The translations under genes were made by a program, and so were the position numbers. Shown piece after piece: positions 48,364 to 58,437 of a stretch of 64,000 nucleotides of DNA; positions within the stretch are counted from its first letter, which is position 1, and every line of letters starts with the position of its first letter. Origin of the DNA: CAVUFH01 sp963740835 (GTDB lineage Bacteria; Actinomycetota; Acidimicrobiia; IMCC26256; PALSA-610); assembly GCA_963740835.1 (NCBI GenBank), contig CAVUFH010000002.1:496001-560000 (forward strand), in the 5' to 3' direction. Below the pieces are notes generated by a model. The model saw only the letters and a list, made by a program, of their open reading frames with translations. It was not told where the DNA came from and did no database searches.

Positions 48364-48425
48364 GGCTCCCTCGCTGCGGACGAGGGGCCTGCGGCGAGAA
48401 GTTCTGCGCTGCGTCCGCACTACCA
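48295..48425. repeat. 65-bp tandem repeat related to the 17172-17333 array (two copies)
   Basis: Two copies (from 48297 and 48362) differ by a 3-4 base change in the middle. On the minus strand each reads GGTAGTGCGGACGCAGCG, then a GC-rich centre, then GCGAGGGAGCCAT. TGCGGACG and CGTCCGCA form an inverted pair in each unit. The array begins at the TAG stop of the crotonase gene. GTGCGGACGCAGCG and GCGAGGGAGC are shared with the 71-bp repeat 31 kb away. Confidence 0.9.
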
Positions 48426-49260
48426 GCCCTTCCAGTCCGGCTGGCGGCGTTCGCGGAAGGCGGTCATGCCTTCGGCGGAGTCCTGGGTCATGGTGTTGAG
48501 CTCCACGAGCATCGCCTCTTCCTCGAGGTGGTCGCGTCGCGAGAGCTCGGACGCGTCGTGGAGCATCTTCTTGGACCAGCCGATCGTCTTCGTCGGACCG
48601 CTCGCGAGCCGCTCGGCCCACTCCTTCGCGGTCGCCTGCAGATCGGCGGCGGGCACGACCTTGTTCACGATGCCGAGCTTCTCCGCGTCCGACGGCAGAG
48701 AGATCGTCACCGAAGAAGATGAGCTCCTTGGCCTTGTGCAACCCCACGAGCCGGGGCAACAGGTACGCGACACCGCCGTCCGGGATGAGGCCGCGGCGCA
48801 CGAAGATCTGGATGATCTTGGCGTTGTCGGCCGCGATGACGAGGTCGGCCGCGAGCGTCAACATCGCGCCGCCGCCCGCCGCGGTGCCGTTGAGCGCGAC
48901 GATCACCGGCTTCTCGCAGTCCTGGATCCGCTGCATCAGCGTCTCGAAACCGCGGCGCATCATGTTGATCCCGGCGCCGACGACGCGTTCGGGTGCACCC
49001 TCGGGCCGTTCCTGCATGGGCTGCGGCACCGAGAGGTCCGCGCCGGTGCAGAAGTGCCGCTCGCCGGCGGCGGTGAGCACGATGGCGCGCACCGCGAGGT
49101 CGGCATGGGCGTCCTGGAAGTGCTGGATCAGGCGATCACGCACGTAGAAGGGAATCGCGTTCCCCTTGTCGGCGCGGTTGATCGTCAACCACAACACGCC
49201 GTTCTCGAGACGCGCTTGCAGCTCTTCCTCGACGTCAAATCCGGGTTCGTCAGGGCTCAC
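48420..49260 (-). CDS. enoyl-CoA hydratase/isomerase family protein, one frame break
   Basis: About 279 residues after correction: VLWLTINRADKGNAIPFYVRD near residue 18, ERHFCTGADLS near 60, VALNGTAAGGGAMLTLAADLVIAA near 105 and RRGLIPDGGVAYLLPRL near 135. The IPDGG Asp and missing Glu pair are those of isomerase- or dehydrogenase-type crotonases. The frame changes near 48705 and resumes with SDAEKLGIVNKVVPAADL; one inserted base explains it. GTG 49260 overlaps the upstream ADP-forming synthetase stop as GTGA. Its TAG stop begins the 65-bp repeat. Confidence 0.83.
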
Positions 49261-51447
49261 TTCTTGACCACCAGGGCATCCAGGGCGACCGCGCCACGCG
49301 GCCGCACGACGAGCGGGTTGATGTCGAGCTCGCGCACGTCGTCCGCGAGGTCCATCGCGAGGCGCTGGACCTTCATGATCGTGTCGACGAACGCGTCGAC
49401 GTCGGCCGGCTTCTGGCCCCGCACGCCTTGGAGCAGCTGGTAGGCCTTGAGCTCGAGGAGCGCGCGGCGTGCTTCGGCCTCGTCGAAGGGCGGCACGCGG
49501 AACGTGACGTCCCCGAACACCTCGACGAAGATGCCGCCGAGGCCGACGGTGACGACCGGGCCGAAGAGCTCGTCCTGGGCCACGCCGATGAGCGTCTCGA
49601 CGCCGCCGGTGACCATCTCCGAGACGAGCACGCCTTCGATCCGGGCGTGGCGATCGGCCTTCTTGGCTTTGGCGAGCAGCTCGTCGTACGCCGCGCGCAC
49701 GTCCTTGGCCGATGCGACACCGACGTTCACGAGCCCGGCATCGCTCTTGTGCAACAGGTCGGGCGAGGAGATCTTCATCACGACGGGGAAGCCGATCGCG
49801 TTGGCCGCGCGTGCCGCCGCGGCGGCCGAGTTGACCAACTCGTCCTTCGACGACTTGATGCCGTACGCCTTGAGCAGCTGCTTGCTCTGCCACTCCGACA
49901 ACGCCTCGCCCGGCGCGAGATCGGCGAGCAGCGAGCGCGCCTTCTTCGCGGCCGGTGACGGTGCGGTCGGCGCGGTGTCGAACGGGGAGCGGTAGCGCGC
50001 CGCGAACGTCCAGTAGTCCTGGTACGCGACCAGCGCGTCGACGCAATTGTCGAACGTGCGGAACACCGGCAGGCCGCCGTCGAGGAGGCGCTTGTAGTAC
50101 GTGTCGTCGGTTCCCGCCGGCGCGCCCCAGACCACGAAGATCGGCTTGGCGCTCGCCTTCGCGACATCGATGATGTCGCGCGTGAACGGTTCCGAGAATG
50201 TCACGACCGCGCCCGTGATCGGGATGACGACGATGTCGACGTTGTCGTCAGCGAGGATCGACGTCGAGGATCTTGCGGCCGCGGGCATCCGCGACGGGCG
50301 GACCGCCGCAGTCGACCGGATTCGAGACGCGCAGGTAGCCCGGGATCAAGCCGTCGTGCAGGGCCTGCTGTGTCTTCTTCGTGAGATCGGGAATATGCAA
50401 TCCCGCCGCCGCGACCATGTCCGCCATGTGCGCACCGGTCCCGCCGGAGATCGCGTAGACGCAGACGCCCGGTTGCTTCTGCTTCTTCGCCCACGAGGGC
50501 AGCGGGTCGGGGCGGGTGCGCGCGAGCGCGGCCGAGACCTCGAGGAGGTCATCGAGGCCGTCGACGCGCGTCACGCCGAACTGCCGGAACACCGCGCTCG
50601 TGACCGCGTCGGAGCCGGTGAGGTGGCCCGTGTGCGACGCGGCCATCGACTGGCCGGCCGCGGTGCGGCCCACCTTCACCATCACCATCGGCTTGCGTAG
50701 CCGGGCCGCGTGATCGGCCGCGAGCATCAGCGTGCGGCCGTCCTTGAACCCCTCGATGTAGCAGGAAATGACACCGACTTCGGGCTGGTCGGCGAAGTAG
50801 CGCGCGAAGTCGGCGAACTCGAGGTCGACCTCGTTGCCCGTCGGGGCCCAGTGCGTGAGCCGGATGCCGATCTCCTGGCCCTGGAAGACGGGCCGGCCCT
50901 GGTGGCCCGACTGCGTGATCAGGGCGATCGAGGGGCCTTCGAGGTCCGCGCGGAATTCCTCGAACGCGTTGAGGTTCGTGTTCGGCCCGAGCAGGTGCAC
51001 GTCGCCGGAGCGCACGAGCCCGTCCAGCCGTCGTTCGAGCTTTGTGCCCTCGGCGCCCGTCTCCGAGAAACCGGCCGCGAAGATCACCGCGAACTTCGCC
51101 TTGCGCTGCAACACCTCTTCGAACGTATCGACCGCGCGCCCGGTCAGGATGATCGCGAGGTCGAGGTCGCCGGGCACCTCCTCCAACGACGCGTAGCACT
51201 TGTGCCCGAGCACGGTCTCGTAGGTGGGGTGCACGGGATAGAAGGCGGCGCCGTGCTGCGCGGCCCACGCGGAGAACTTGCGGGTCATCACCGAGTTGGG
51301 TTTCGCCGACTGCTCCGACGCGCCGATCACCGCGATCGTCTTCGGGTTGAGGAACGTGTGCAGGTCGACGTCGCGAAGCCGCAGCGGACGACCGGAGACG
51401 TCGACTGCGGACCGGCTCGCGGGGACGGCCGGGCGATCGGTGGGCAT
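49257..51447 (-). CDS. ADP-forming acyl-CoA synthetase, alpha-beta fusion, one frame break
   Basis: About 730 residues. The alpha part has a CoA-binding Rossmann domain (FLNPKTIAVIGASEQSAKPN near residue 30) and succinyl-CoA-ligase-like flavodoxin domains with the phospho-His segment AASHTGHLTGSDAV near 265. The beta part is an ATP-grasp domain (KLLKAYGIKSSK-like start, FPVVMKISSPDLLHKSDAGLV near 550, and LDINPLVV at the end). The enzyme interconverts an acyl-CoA with acid plus ATP. The two parts lie in adjacent frames, joining near 50262 with one extra base (DV-ILADDNVD). A TGAC-N6-GTCA site lies about 90 bases upstream. It heads the operon with the crotonase. Confidence 0.85.
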
Positions 51448-51533
51448 GCGGCGGCTCCGGGGAAGAGGAGGGCGGAAGTGGCGCGGCGACCCTACCGAGG
51501 TCGGCGGAATTCGTCAGCGAAGGCGCATCAGTA

Positions 51534-51547
51534 TGACGTGAGTGTCA
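51534..51547. promoter_or_regulatory. TGAC-N6-GTCA palindrome upstream of two divergent genes
   Basis: TGACGTGAGTGTCA reads TGACACTCACGTCA on the other strand and shares ten leading bases, CTGACACTCx, with the operator at 37539. A minus-strand CATACT (51535-51530) overlaps it as a possible -10 for the ADP-forming synthetase. Confidence 0.5.
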
Positions 51548-51614
51548 GATACCCGGCCACTTGGAAGAACGCCCCGACTATCGTCCGGCCGACCGCACGA
51601 GGAGGGCGTTTCCC

Positions 51615-52809
51615 CTGCAAACGATCGCAATCGTCGGCATGTCGCTCGCGGGTCTGCGCGCCGCCGAGACGTTGCGTCGCGAGGGTTTCGACGGCCGCAT
51701 CGTTGCGATCGGAGCGGAGCGGCACCTCCCGTACGACCGGCCGCCGCTGTCGAAGGACCTGCTCGCGGGGACCTCCGAACCGGACGACGTCGTGCTGCGC
51801 AAACAGGGTGTCGACGACCTCGACGCTCGATTGGCGACTCGGTCGGCGGGCGACCGCGCTCGACCTCGCGGCGCGCACGCTGAACCTGGACGACGGTGAC
51901 GTGGTCGCGTTCGACGGCCTGATCATCGCGACCGGCTCGGTGGCGCGCCGCCTGCCGGTGCATCCCGACCTCGACGGCGTCTTTACGTTGCGGTCGTTGG
52001 ACGACGCGATGGCGCTGCGGGCCCGGCTCGAGCAGGGGCCGAAGGTCGTCGTGGTCGGCGCCGGGTTCATCGGCGCGGAGGTCGCGGCGACCTGCCGCGG
52101 GCGTGGCCTCGACGTCACGATCCTCGAGAGCCTGCCGCACCCGATGGTGCGCGGCCTCGGGCCCGCGCTCGGCGACGTCATCGCAGCCGTGCACCGCGAC
52201 CACGGCGTCGACCTGCGCACCAACACCCACGTCAAAGGCATCGACGGCGACGGGCGAGTCGAGCGCATCCGCCTCGGTGACGGTTCCACGCTCGACGCGG
52301 ACCTCGTGGTCGTCGGCATCGGTGTGACGCCCGACACCCGCTGGTTGCACGGGAGCGGCTTGACCCTGGACGACGGCGTCGTGTGCGATGAGACAGTGCT
52401 CGCGGCGCCGGGAGTGGTGGCCGCCGGTGACGTCGCGCGCTGGCCCAACCCGCTCTTCGACGGACAGGTCATGCGGCTCGAGCACTGGACCAACGCGATC
52501 GAGCAAGGTGTGCACGCGGCGCAGCGCGTGCTGGCCGGGGACACGGGTACCCCGTTCGCGCCGGTGCCGTTCGTGTGGTCCGACCAGTACGACCGCAAGA
52601 TCCAGACCGTCGGGACGGTCGCCGGCGACGCTCACGTGCACGTCGCGCACGGAACCCTCGACGACCGGCAGTTCGTCGCGCTGTTCGGCCGCGACGACCG
52701 GATCATCGGCGCGCTCGGGTTCAACCGGCCGCGCCAGGTCATGCAGTACCGCAAGCTGATCGCCGAGCGCGGCTCCTGGGACGACGCGCTCGCGCACTCG
52801 CGCGCGTGA
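51615..52809 (+). CDS. FAD-dependent pyridine-nucleotide reductase (ferredoxin reductase-like), one frame break
   Basis: About 398 residues: FAD-binding TIAIVGMSLAGLRAAETLRREG at the start, ERHLPYDRPPLSKDLLAG near residue 40, NAD-binding KVVVVGAGFIGAEVAATCRGRG near 145, VVAAGDVARWPNPLFDG near 270, and a C-terminal dimerisation domain with VPFVWSDQYDRKIQTVG. It resembles rubredoxin/ferredoxin reductases that feed cytochrome P450 or Rieske oxygenases. The frame changes near 51850 in a GGCGGGCGA stretch; one extra G explains it. The start is uncertain: CTG 51615 has AGGAGGG eight bases upstream, while the only regular in-frame start is TTG 51561. Confidence 0.83.
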
Positions 52810-54053
52810 CCACGCAAGCGAACCCGCCGTCGCTCCTCACGCGCCGCTTCGTCCTCGTCGTCACCTGCGGTCTCTCGTACTTCCTCGCGCTGGCGATGCT
52901 GACGCCGGTCATTCCGCACTACGTCGAGGACGAGCTCGACATGGGATCGATCGCCGTCGGTGTCGCGGTCGGCGCGTTCGCGTTCGGCGCGATCGCGCTG
53001 CGCCCGTTCGCGGGTCGGCTGGGCGATCAGGTGGGCCGGCGCGTGCTCATCGTCGGGGGTGCGTCCGTCGTCGCGGCGTCGACCGCGTGCTACGGCCTCG
53101 TGCCCGCGCTCTGGTGGCTCGTCGCGGCGCGCGTGCTCACGGGCGTCGGCGAGGCTGCCTTCTTCGTCGGCGCGGCCACGATGATCACCGACCTGTCTCC
53201 GGCCGACCGGCGCGGCGAAGCCGTGAGCTACTGGTCGGTGGCGGTGTACGGCGGTCTTGCCTTCGGGCCCGCGCTCGGTGAGCTCGTGCGCGGCGACGAC
53301 CGCTACACGTTGGCGTGGCTCGTGTCCGCCGCCCTCGCGCTCACCGCGGCGCTGCTGGGGCTCGCGACGCGTGAAGTGGAACGTGAATCGCACGAGCGGA
53401 CGCAGCTCATCAACCGGGCCGCGTTGCTCCCGGGCACGGTGCTGTTCCTGGGGCTGATCCCGCTGGCCGGCTTCAGCGCGTTCATGCCTCTGTACGCCGA
53501 GGACCACCTCGGGATCGCTTCCGGCCCGATCTTCCTCCTCTATGGCGTGCTGATCCTCGCGGTCCGAATCTTCGGCGCCCGCATCCCGGACCGCATCGGT
53601 GGCCGTCGAGCGGGAACGATCGCGTTGGTGTTCGCCGCGATCGGTATCGGCCTCGTCGCCGCCTGGCCGACTGTCGCGGGGCTCGTAATCGGAACGATCG
53701 TCCTCGCGATCGGAATGTCGTTCATGTATCCGGCCCTCCTGCTGCTCGCGCTGCAGCGCGGGACCGACAAGGACCGCGCCTCGGTTGTCGCGACGATCTC
53801 GTCGTTCTTCGATCTCAGTCAGGGTGTCGGCGCGTTCATCTGTGGTGCAGTCGTCGCGCTCACGGGCAACCGCGGCGCGTTCGCGACCGGCGCGATCACC
53901 GCGGTGCTCGGGCTCGTGCTGCTGCGGACCGGCGTGGGCGCGGTCCGGCGCCGGCCCGCGAGTCCGCCCGCCGCGCTCGCCGCCGATGTCCCGGCGCACG
54001 CGCCGACGACTGGCGCCGTCCCGTCGGCCACGAGCACGCCGACCGAAGTCTGA
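52806..54053 (+). CDS. MFS transporter
   Basis: A 415-residue major facilitator protein with about 12 membrane helices. The loop 2-3 signature is GRLGDQVGRR near residue 73 and a second copy-like motif ARIPDRIGGRR is near 260. The N-terminal LALAMLTPVIPHYVEDEL resembles drug/multidrug efflux carriers of the DHA1 group. The C-terminal 40 residues are Ala/Pro/Thr-rich and cytoplasmic. The GTG start overlaps the reductase stop (GTGA). The mannosyltransferase gene follows after four bases. The substrate is not evident. Confidence 0.9.
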   Translation: MTTQANPPSLLTRRFVLVVTCGLSYFLALAMLTPVIPHYVEDELDMGSIAVGVAVGAFAFGAIALRPFAGRLGDQVGRRVLIVGGASVVAASTACYGLVPALWWLVAARVLTGVGEAAFFVGAATMITDLSPADRRGEAVSYWSVAVYGGLAFGPALGELVRGDDRYTLAWLVSAALALTAALLGLATREVERESHERTQLINRAALLPGTVLFLGLIPLAGFSAFMPLYAEDHLGIASGPIFLLYGVLILAVRIFGARIPDRIGGRRAGTIALVFAAIGIGLVAAWPTVAGLVIGTIVLAIGMSFMYPALLLLALQRGTDKDRASVVATISSFFDLSQGVGAFICGAVVALTGNRGAFATGAITAVLGLVLLRTGVGAVRRRPASPPAALAADVPAHAPTTGAVPSATSTPTEV

Positions 54054-54057
54054 CGCC

Positions 54058-55216
54058 GTGCCGTCGTTGCTCGTCACCAATGACTTCCCGCCCAAGCACG
54101 GTGGGATCCAGTCGTACCTCTACGAGCTGTGGCGCCGCCTGCCCCCGGCCGAGACCACGGTGCTCACGACGGCGTTTCCGGGCGCGCCGGCATGGGACCG
54201 CGAACAAGCGTTCCGCGTGGAGCGCACGAAGCAGCGGGTCCTGCTGCCGTCGCGCGCGCTTGCGCGAGCGGATCGACGCGCTCGCGCGCGAGATCGCGGC
54301 GGACGTGATCTTTCTCGACCCGATGCTCCCGGTCGGCGCGATCGGGCCCAAGCTCGACGGCCGCGCCGTACGTCGTGGTCGCGCACGGCGCGGAGATCAC
54401 CGGGTACGGCCGCCTGCCGGTTTCGCACCGCGCGGCCCGGCGCGTCTTGCGCAGCGGGGCCGGGATCGTCGCCGCGGGCAGGTACCCCGCGCGCGAGGCG
54501 GTGCGAGCAGCCGGGCACCCGCTGCCCGGGGTGGTGATACCGCCCGGTGTCGATGTCGAGCCGCTTCACCGCCGCCGACACCGACACGCGGAAGCAGACG
54601 CGCGTCGCAATGGGGCTTGGATCCCGACCTCCCTCTCGTGCTCGGCCTGTCGCGGCTCGTGCCCCGCAAAGGGTTCGACGTCGTAATCGACGCGTGCGCC
54701 ACCCTCAACGGCGTGCAGGTCGCGATCGGCGGTGCCGGTCGCGATCGGAAGCGGCTCGAGCGGCGGGCGCGTGGCGCGGCCCACTTCCTCGGCCGCGTCC
54801 CCGATGCCGAACTGCCCGCGCTGTACGGCGCGGCCGACGTGTTCGCGATGTGCTGCCGGGAACGGTGGGGCGGACTCGAAGCGGAAGGATTCGGCATCGT
54901 GTTCCTCGAAGCGGCCGCGTGCGGGGTTCCGGCCGTCGCCGGGCGCAGCGGCGGATCCCACGAGGCCGTGGCCAACGGCGAGACGGGTTTCGTCGTCGCG
55001 CCGCGCGACGTCGACGCTGTCCGCCGCGCGATCGCGACACTCCTCGGCGACGACGACCTGCGGCGCACGATGGGTGATGCCGCGCGCCGGCGCGCCGTCG
55101 ACCAGTTCGCATACGACCGGCTCGTCGATGCGCTCGCGCCGGTCGCCGCGGGAGACTTCGGCGCGCTCGACTGCCTCGGGTGGAAGTGCAACATCGACGA
55201 TCGGGACGGACTGTGA
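54058..55216 (+). CDS. pimB: GT4 mannosyltransferase, PimB'-like, four frame breaks
   Basis: A glycosyltransferase of about 385 residues spread over all three frames. Segments in order are TNDFPPKHGGIQSYLYELWR, LRERIDALAREIAADVIFLD, YVVVAHGAEITGYGRLPVSH, VVIPPGVDVE-RFTAADTDTR, and from 54615 a clean C-terminal half with LVLGLSRLVPRKGFDVVIDA and WGGLEAEGFGIVFLEAAACG (EX7E). The opening and the C-terminal half match PimB' (Rv2188c-type), which adds the second mannose to phosphatidylinositol. Breaks near 54265, 54365, 54560 and 54615 each need removal of one base, so the gene is probably intact in the organism. Confidence 0.8.
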
Positions 55217-55620
55217 GCGGCGAACGGATCGTGCAGCTGTCGTGGGCGAGCGTCGCGCTGTTCGCCGTCGTGGGAGTGTTCGATATCTTCATCGACGCGT
55301 TCGATCCCGTCGCGCTCGGGGTCTGCGTTGCGTTGTTCCTGTGCTCGCTGCCGGTCTGGATCTACGCGCTGGGCCTCGCGATCGTGCGGTCGAGCCGCGG
55401 GGACGACATCGCGGTCGCGAGCCTCTTCTTCCTGCAGGGATCCGCGCCGGCCGTTGTCCAGAAGCGATTGCTCGGCGCGTTCGCAGCAAGCATCGTCGTG
55501 GCGATCGCGACGGCCTGGTTCAACCCGTTCGCCGTGCTCGTCCCCATGCTGTCGCTCGGCCTCGTCGGCCTGTGGGGCGCCCGGCACGGCGAGTTCCCGC
55601 CCCGCCGCGTCGGGAGATGA
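55213..55620 (+). CDS. small membrane protein
   Basis: A 135-residue protein with about four helices (VQLSWASVALFAVVGVFDIF, ALGVCVALFLCSLPVWIYAL, GAFAASIVVAIATAWF, FAVLVPMLSLGLVGLWGA). It overlaps the mannosyltransferase stop by four bases (GTGA), so it probably helps in the same envelope lipid pathway or is simply co-transcribed. No family recognised. Confidence 0.7.
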   Translation: MSGERIVQLSWASVALFAVVGVFDIFIDAFDPVALGVCVALFLCSLPVWIYALGLAIVRSSRGDDIAVASLFFLQGSAPAVVQKRLLGAFAASIVVAIATAWFNPFAVLVPMLSLGLVGLWGARHGEFPPRRVGR

Positions 55621-55622
55621 GG

Positions 55623-55628
55623 GATACT
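55623..55628 (+). promoter_or_regulatory. -10-like GATACT before ATG 55636
   Basis: GATACT ends seven bases before the ATG of the SRPBCC gene, the leaderless arrangement. Confidence 0.4.
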
Positions 55629-55635
55629 GCTGGCC

Positions 55636-56079
55636 ATGGCCGACACCGCGAGTGAGCGCATCCGCGTCGACGCCCCGGCCGCCCGCTGTCTCGACGTCGC
55701 CCTCGACTTCGAGTCCTATCCGGAGTGGGCCCGTGACGTGCGCGAAGCGAACGTGCTCGAGACCGATGCCGAAGGGCGTGGTTCGAAGGTGGAGTTCCGC
55801 GCCGCCGCGCTCGGCAAGAGCATCCGCTACGTCCTCGAGTACGACTACAGCGAGCTGCCGGACGCGTTCTCGTGGAAGTTCCTCGAAGGCGACATGCTGC
55901 GGCGCCTCGACGGCCGCTACCGCTTCGAGGCGGAGGGGCCCGACAGCACGCGCGTCCACTACGAGCTGACCGTCGAGCTCGCGGTCCCTTTGCCCGGTCT
56001 CCTGAAGCGGCGAGCGGCGGGCTTGATCATGGGCAGTGCGCTGAAGGAGCTGAAGAAGCAGGTCGAGTCGGTCAAGTGA
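55636..56079 (+). CDS. SRPBCC (START-like polyketide cyclase) family protein
   Basis: A 147-residue SRPBCC protein: IRVDAPAARCLDVALDFESYPEWARDV at residue 9, VEFRAAALGKSIRYVLEYDYSEL near 50, and a C-terminal helix GLLKRRAAGLIMGSALKELKKQVESV. The pattern is that of the coenzyme-Q-binding/cyclase group, which carry hydrophobic ligands in a helix-grip fold. It precedes the ArsA-type ATPase, a pairing common in actinobacteria. It may bind a lipid or polyketide. Confidence 0.87.
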   Translation: MADTASERIRVDAPAARCLDVALDFESYPEWARDVREANVLETDAEGRGSKVEFRAAALGKSIRYVLEYDYSELPDAFSWKFLEGDMLRRLDGRYRFEAEGPDSTRVHYELTVELAVPLPGLLKRRAAGLIMGSALKELKKQVESVK

Positions 56080-56117
56080 CCGGCCGCGCGCCCTAGGAGG
56101 CCTGCTGGGCGCGCGGG

Positions 56118-56123
56118 TAGCCT
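56118..56123 (+). promoter_or_regulatory. -10-like TAGCCT before ATG 56133
   Basis: TAGCCT ends nine bases before the ArsA-type start codon, leaving a leader of at most two or three bases. Confidence 0.35.
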
Positions 56124-56132
56124 TCCGGCCCC

Positions 56133-57293
56133 ATGCGAATCCTGCTGTTCACCGGCAAGGGTGGCGTCGGCAAGACGACCGTCGCCGCGGCAACCGCCGC
56201 TCGCATCGCGGCGTCGGGTCAGCGCACCGTCGTGCTCTCGACCGACCCCGCCCACTCGCTCGCCGACGCCTTCGACTTCCCCCTGGGCGACGATCCCACG
56301 CCGATCGCGCCGCAGCTGTGGGGGCAGCAGCTGAACGCGCGTGTTCGCTTCGAGCAGGCCTGGGACGACGTGCGCGAGTACATGGTCGGCGTACTCGACT
56401 GGGCCGGCGCCGACGCCGTCGAAGCCGAGGAACTCGCGGTCGTGCCCGGCCTCGACGAGGTGTTCGCGCTCGCCGACATCAAGGCCTTCGCGACATCGGG
56501 TGACTACGACGTGGTCGTCGTCGACTGCGCCCCGACGGCGGAGACGATCCGCCTCCTGTCTCTCCCCGACATCCTGAGCTGGTACATGGACCGCGTGTTC
56601 GAGACGCAGCGCCGGGTCACCAAGCTCGCGCGTCCGGTGCTCGACCGGCTCACGTCATTGCCGATCGCGGGTGATCGCGTGTTCGCGGCGATCAAGCAGT
56701 TCTACGACCGCCTCGACGGTGTCCGCGATCTTCTCATCGACGGCGGCGTCACGAGCGCGCGACTCGTCGTCAACCCCGAACGCATGGTCGTCGCCGAAGC
56801 GCGGCGGACGTTCACCTATCTGTCGCTCTTCGGCTATCACGTCGACGCGGTGATCGCGAACCGCATGCTGCCGGAAGCGATCTCGGATCCGTGGTTCGCG
56901 CGCTGGAAGGCGACGCAGTCCGCGCACCTCGACCTCATCGAGGACGCGTTCCGGCCGCTGCCGGTGCTCGCGGCCGAGCTCGCCGGGCACGAGCTCGCGG
57001 GCCTCGACGAGCTCGCGGCCTTCGGTGCGACGTTGTACGGCGATCGCGATCCCGCGAACCGCCTGGCCGCGATCGAACCGTTGCGCGTCGATGCCGTCGG
57101 CAAGACGATGGTGCTCTCGGTGCACCTCCCGTTCACCGAGCGCAACGACGTGAGCCTGGGCCGGAGCCAGGAGGAGCTGTTCCTCACGGTCGGGCCGCAC
57201 CGCCGCGCGTTCCTGTTGCCCGACAGCCTGCTGCGCCGCGAAGTCACCGGCGCCCGGCTCGCCGGCGATCGCCTCGAGGTCGAGTTCGTATGA
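56133..57293 (+). CDS. ArsA/Get3-type ATPase
   Basis: A 386-residue SIMIBI P-loop ATPase: deviant Walker A GKGGVGKTTVAAATA at residues 8-22, switch I STDPAHSLADAF near 38, switch II VVDCAPTAETIRLLSLPD near 130, and a C-terminal hsp20-like segment typical of actinobacterial ArsA homologues. There is no arsenite-binding Cys triad and no arsB or arsC near, so arsenic export is unlikely. A Get3-like membrane-protein targeting or chaperone role is plausible. It overlaps the next small gene by ATGA. Confidence 0.9.
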   Translation: MRILLFTGKGGVGKTTVAAATAARIAASGQRTVVLSTDPAHSLADAFDFPLGDDPTPIAPQLWGQQLNARVRFEQAWDDVREYMVGVLDWAGADAVEAEELAVVPGLDEVFALADIKAFATSGDYDVVVVDCAPTAETIRLLSLPDILSWYMDRVFETQRRVTKLARPVLDRLTSLPIAGDRVFAAIKQFYDRLDGVRDLLIDGGVTSARLVVNPERMVVAEARRTFTYLSLFGYHVDAVIANRMLPEAISDPWFARWKATQSAHLDLIEDAFRPLPVLAAELAGHELAGLDELAAFGATLYGDRDPANRLAAIEPLRVDAVGKTMVLSVHLPFTERNDVSLGRSQEELFLTVGPHRRAFLLPDSLLRREVTGARLAGDRLEVEFV

Positions 57294-57475
57294 GCGAACC
57301 GGACACCGAAGGCACACCCGCGTCGGACGCGCTCGGACACTTCTGGCGCGCCGCCCACGAACTGCTCGCGGCCGCCCGCACCGTTATCGATGCGGCCGAC
57401 TCGCTCGTCGAGGAGCAGCTGCAGGCCGAGCCCACCGAACCGGCACCGCGCGTCCGCCGCATCGATGTCGAGTAG
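57290..57475 (+). CDS. small acidic protein, 61 residues
   Basis: A 61-residue acidic peptide with one amphipathic helix (HFWRAAHELLAAARTVIDAADSL in two parts) and a Pro/Glu-rich tail. It overlaps the ArsA-type gene upstream by four bases (ATGA) and the ROK gene downstream by 11. Small partners of this form commonly follow ArsA-type genes in actinobacteria. Function unknown. Confidence 0.65.
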   Translation: MSEPDTEGTPASDALGHFWRAAHELLAAARTVIDAADSLVEEQLQAEPTEPAPRVRRIDVE

Positions 57476-58437
57476 CGCTTCGCGCGCGACCGTCGGACTC
57501 GACATCGGCGGCACCAAGGTGCTCGGCGTCGTGCTCGACCAAGTCGGCGCGATCGTGCGGGAGCTGCGCAAGCCCTCGCCGGTCTCGGAGCTGGCCGCGC
57601 TGGTGAAGGTCTGCGCCGCGATCATCGACGAGCTCGAAGTTCCCGGTGCTGCGGTGGGGGTCGGCGCCGCGGGGCTCGTTGACTTCGAAGGCCGGCTGAC
57701 GTACGCACCGAACATTCCCGGCGTACGCGAAGCACCGCTGCGCGCCGACCTCGCGCGCGCGACCGGCCGCGCCGTCGTCGTCGACAACGACGCGAACGTC
57801 GCCGCGCTCGCGGAGCACACCCAGGGCGCGGCCGCGGGCGCACGCGTCGCCCTCATGGTCACCCTCGGAACGGGCATCGGGGGCGGCCTGATCGTGGACG
57901 GCCGGATCTACCGCGGCGCCAACGGCTTCGCCGCCGAGTTCGGGCACGTCACGGTCGAGCGGGGCGGACCGATCTGCGCCTGCGGGGAGCTGGGCCACTG
58001 GGAGGCGATCGCGAGCGGCAACGCACTCGGCCGGATGGCACGCGATCTCGTCGCATCCGGCCGCGGTGCCAATATCCTCGCGGCCGCGGGCGGCGACCTC
58101 ACCGCGGTGAGCGGCGAGGAAGTTGCGACCGCGGCGGCCGAGGGCGATCTCGACGCGCGGACGCTGCTTGCGCACTACGCCGACAACATCGCGTTGGGGC
58201 TCGCGAACCTCGCCAACATCCTCGACCCCGAGCGCATCGTGATCTCTGGTGGCGTGGTCGAGATGGGCCCGCTCCTGTTCGACCCACTGCGTGCCGCGTT
58301 CCGCGCCCGGCTCGAGGGCGAGGAGTATCGCCCCGAGATCCCGATCCTGCCCGCGGTGTTCGGTGAGCGGGCCGGCGCGGTCGGCGCCGCGCTGCTCGCG
58401 GCACCGCGGAATCGGCATGAAGGCTCCTACCGCATGA
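57465..58437 (+). CDS. ROK family sugar kinase (glucokinase-like), one frame break near end
   Basis: A kinase of about 323 residues with the ATP phosphate loop VGLDIGGTKVLGVVLD at residue 10, VVVDNDANVAALAEH near 105, MVTLGTGIGGGLIVDG near 130, and the ROK zinc-type signature FGHVTVERGGPICACGELGHWE near 160. The CxC and following residues fit glucokinase-type members. Read literally, the frame runs on into the next oxidoreductase gene. One base removed near 58400 ends it at TGA 58437, overlapping the next ATG as ATGA, the coupling used elsewhere here. I therefore call two genes, not a fusion. Confidence 0.85.

Noticed and set aside
54058..55216. A decayed pimB pseudogene
   Set aside because: All four breaks are single extra bases and every conserved block is intact, which fits sequence error better than decay.
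56133..57293. An arsenic resistance operon
   Set aside because: The ATPase lacks the arsenite Cys ligands and no arsB, arsC or ArsR gene is nearby.
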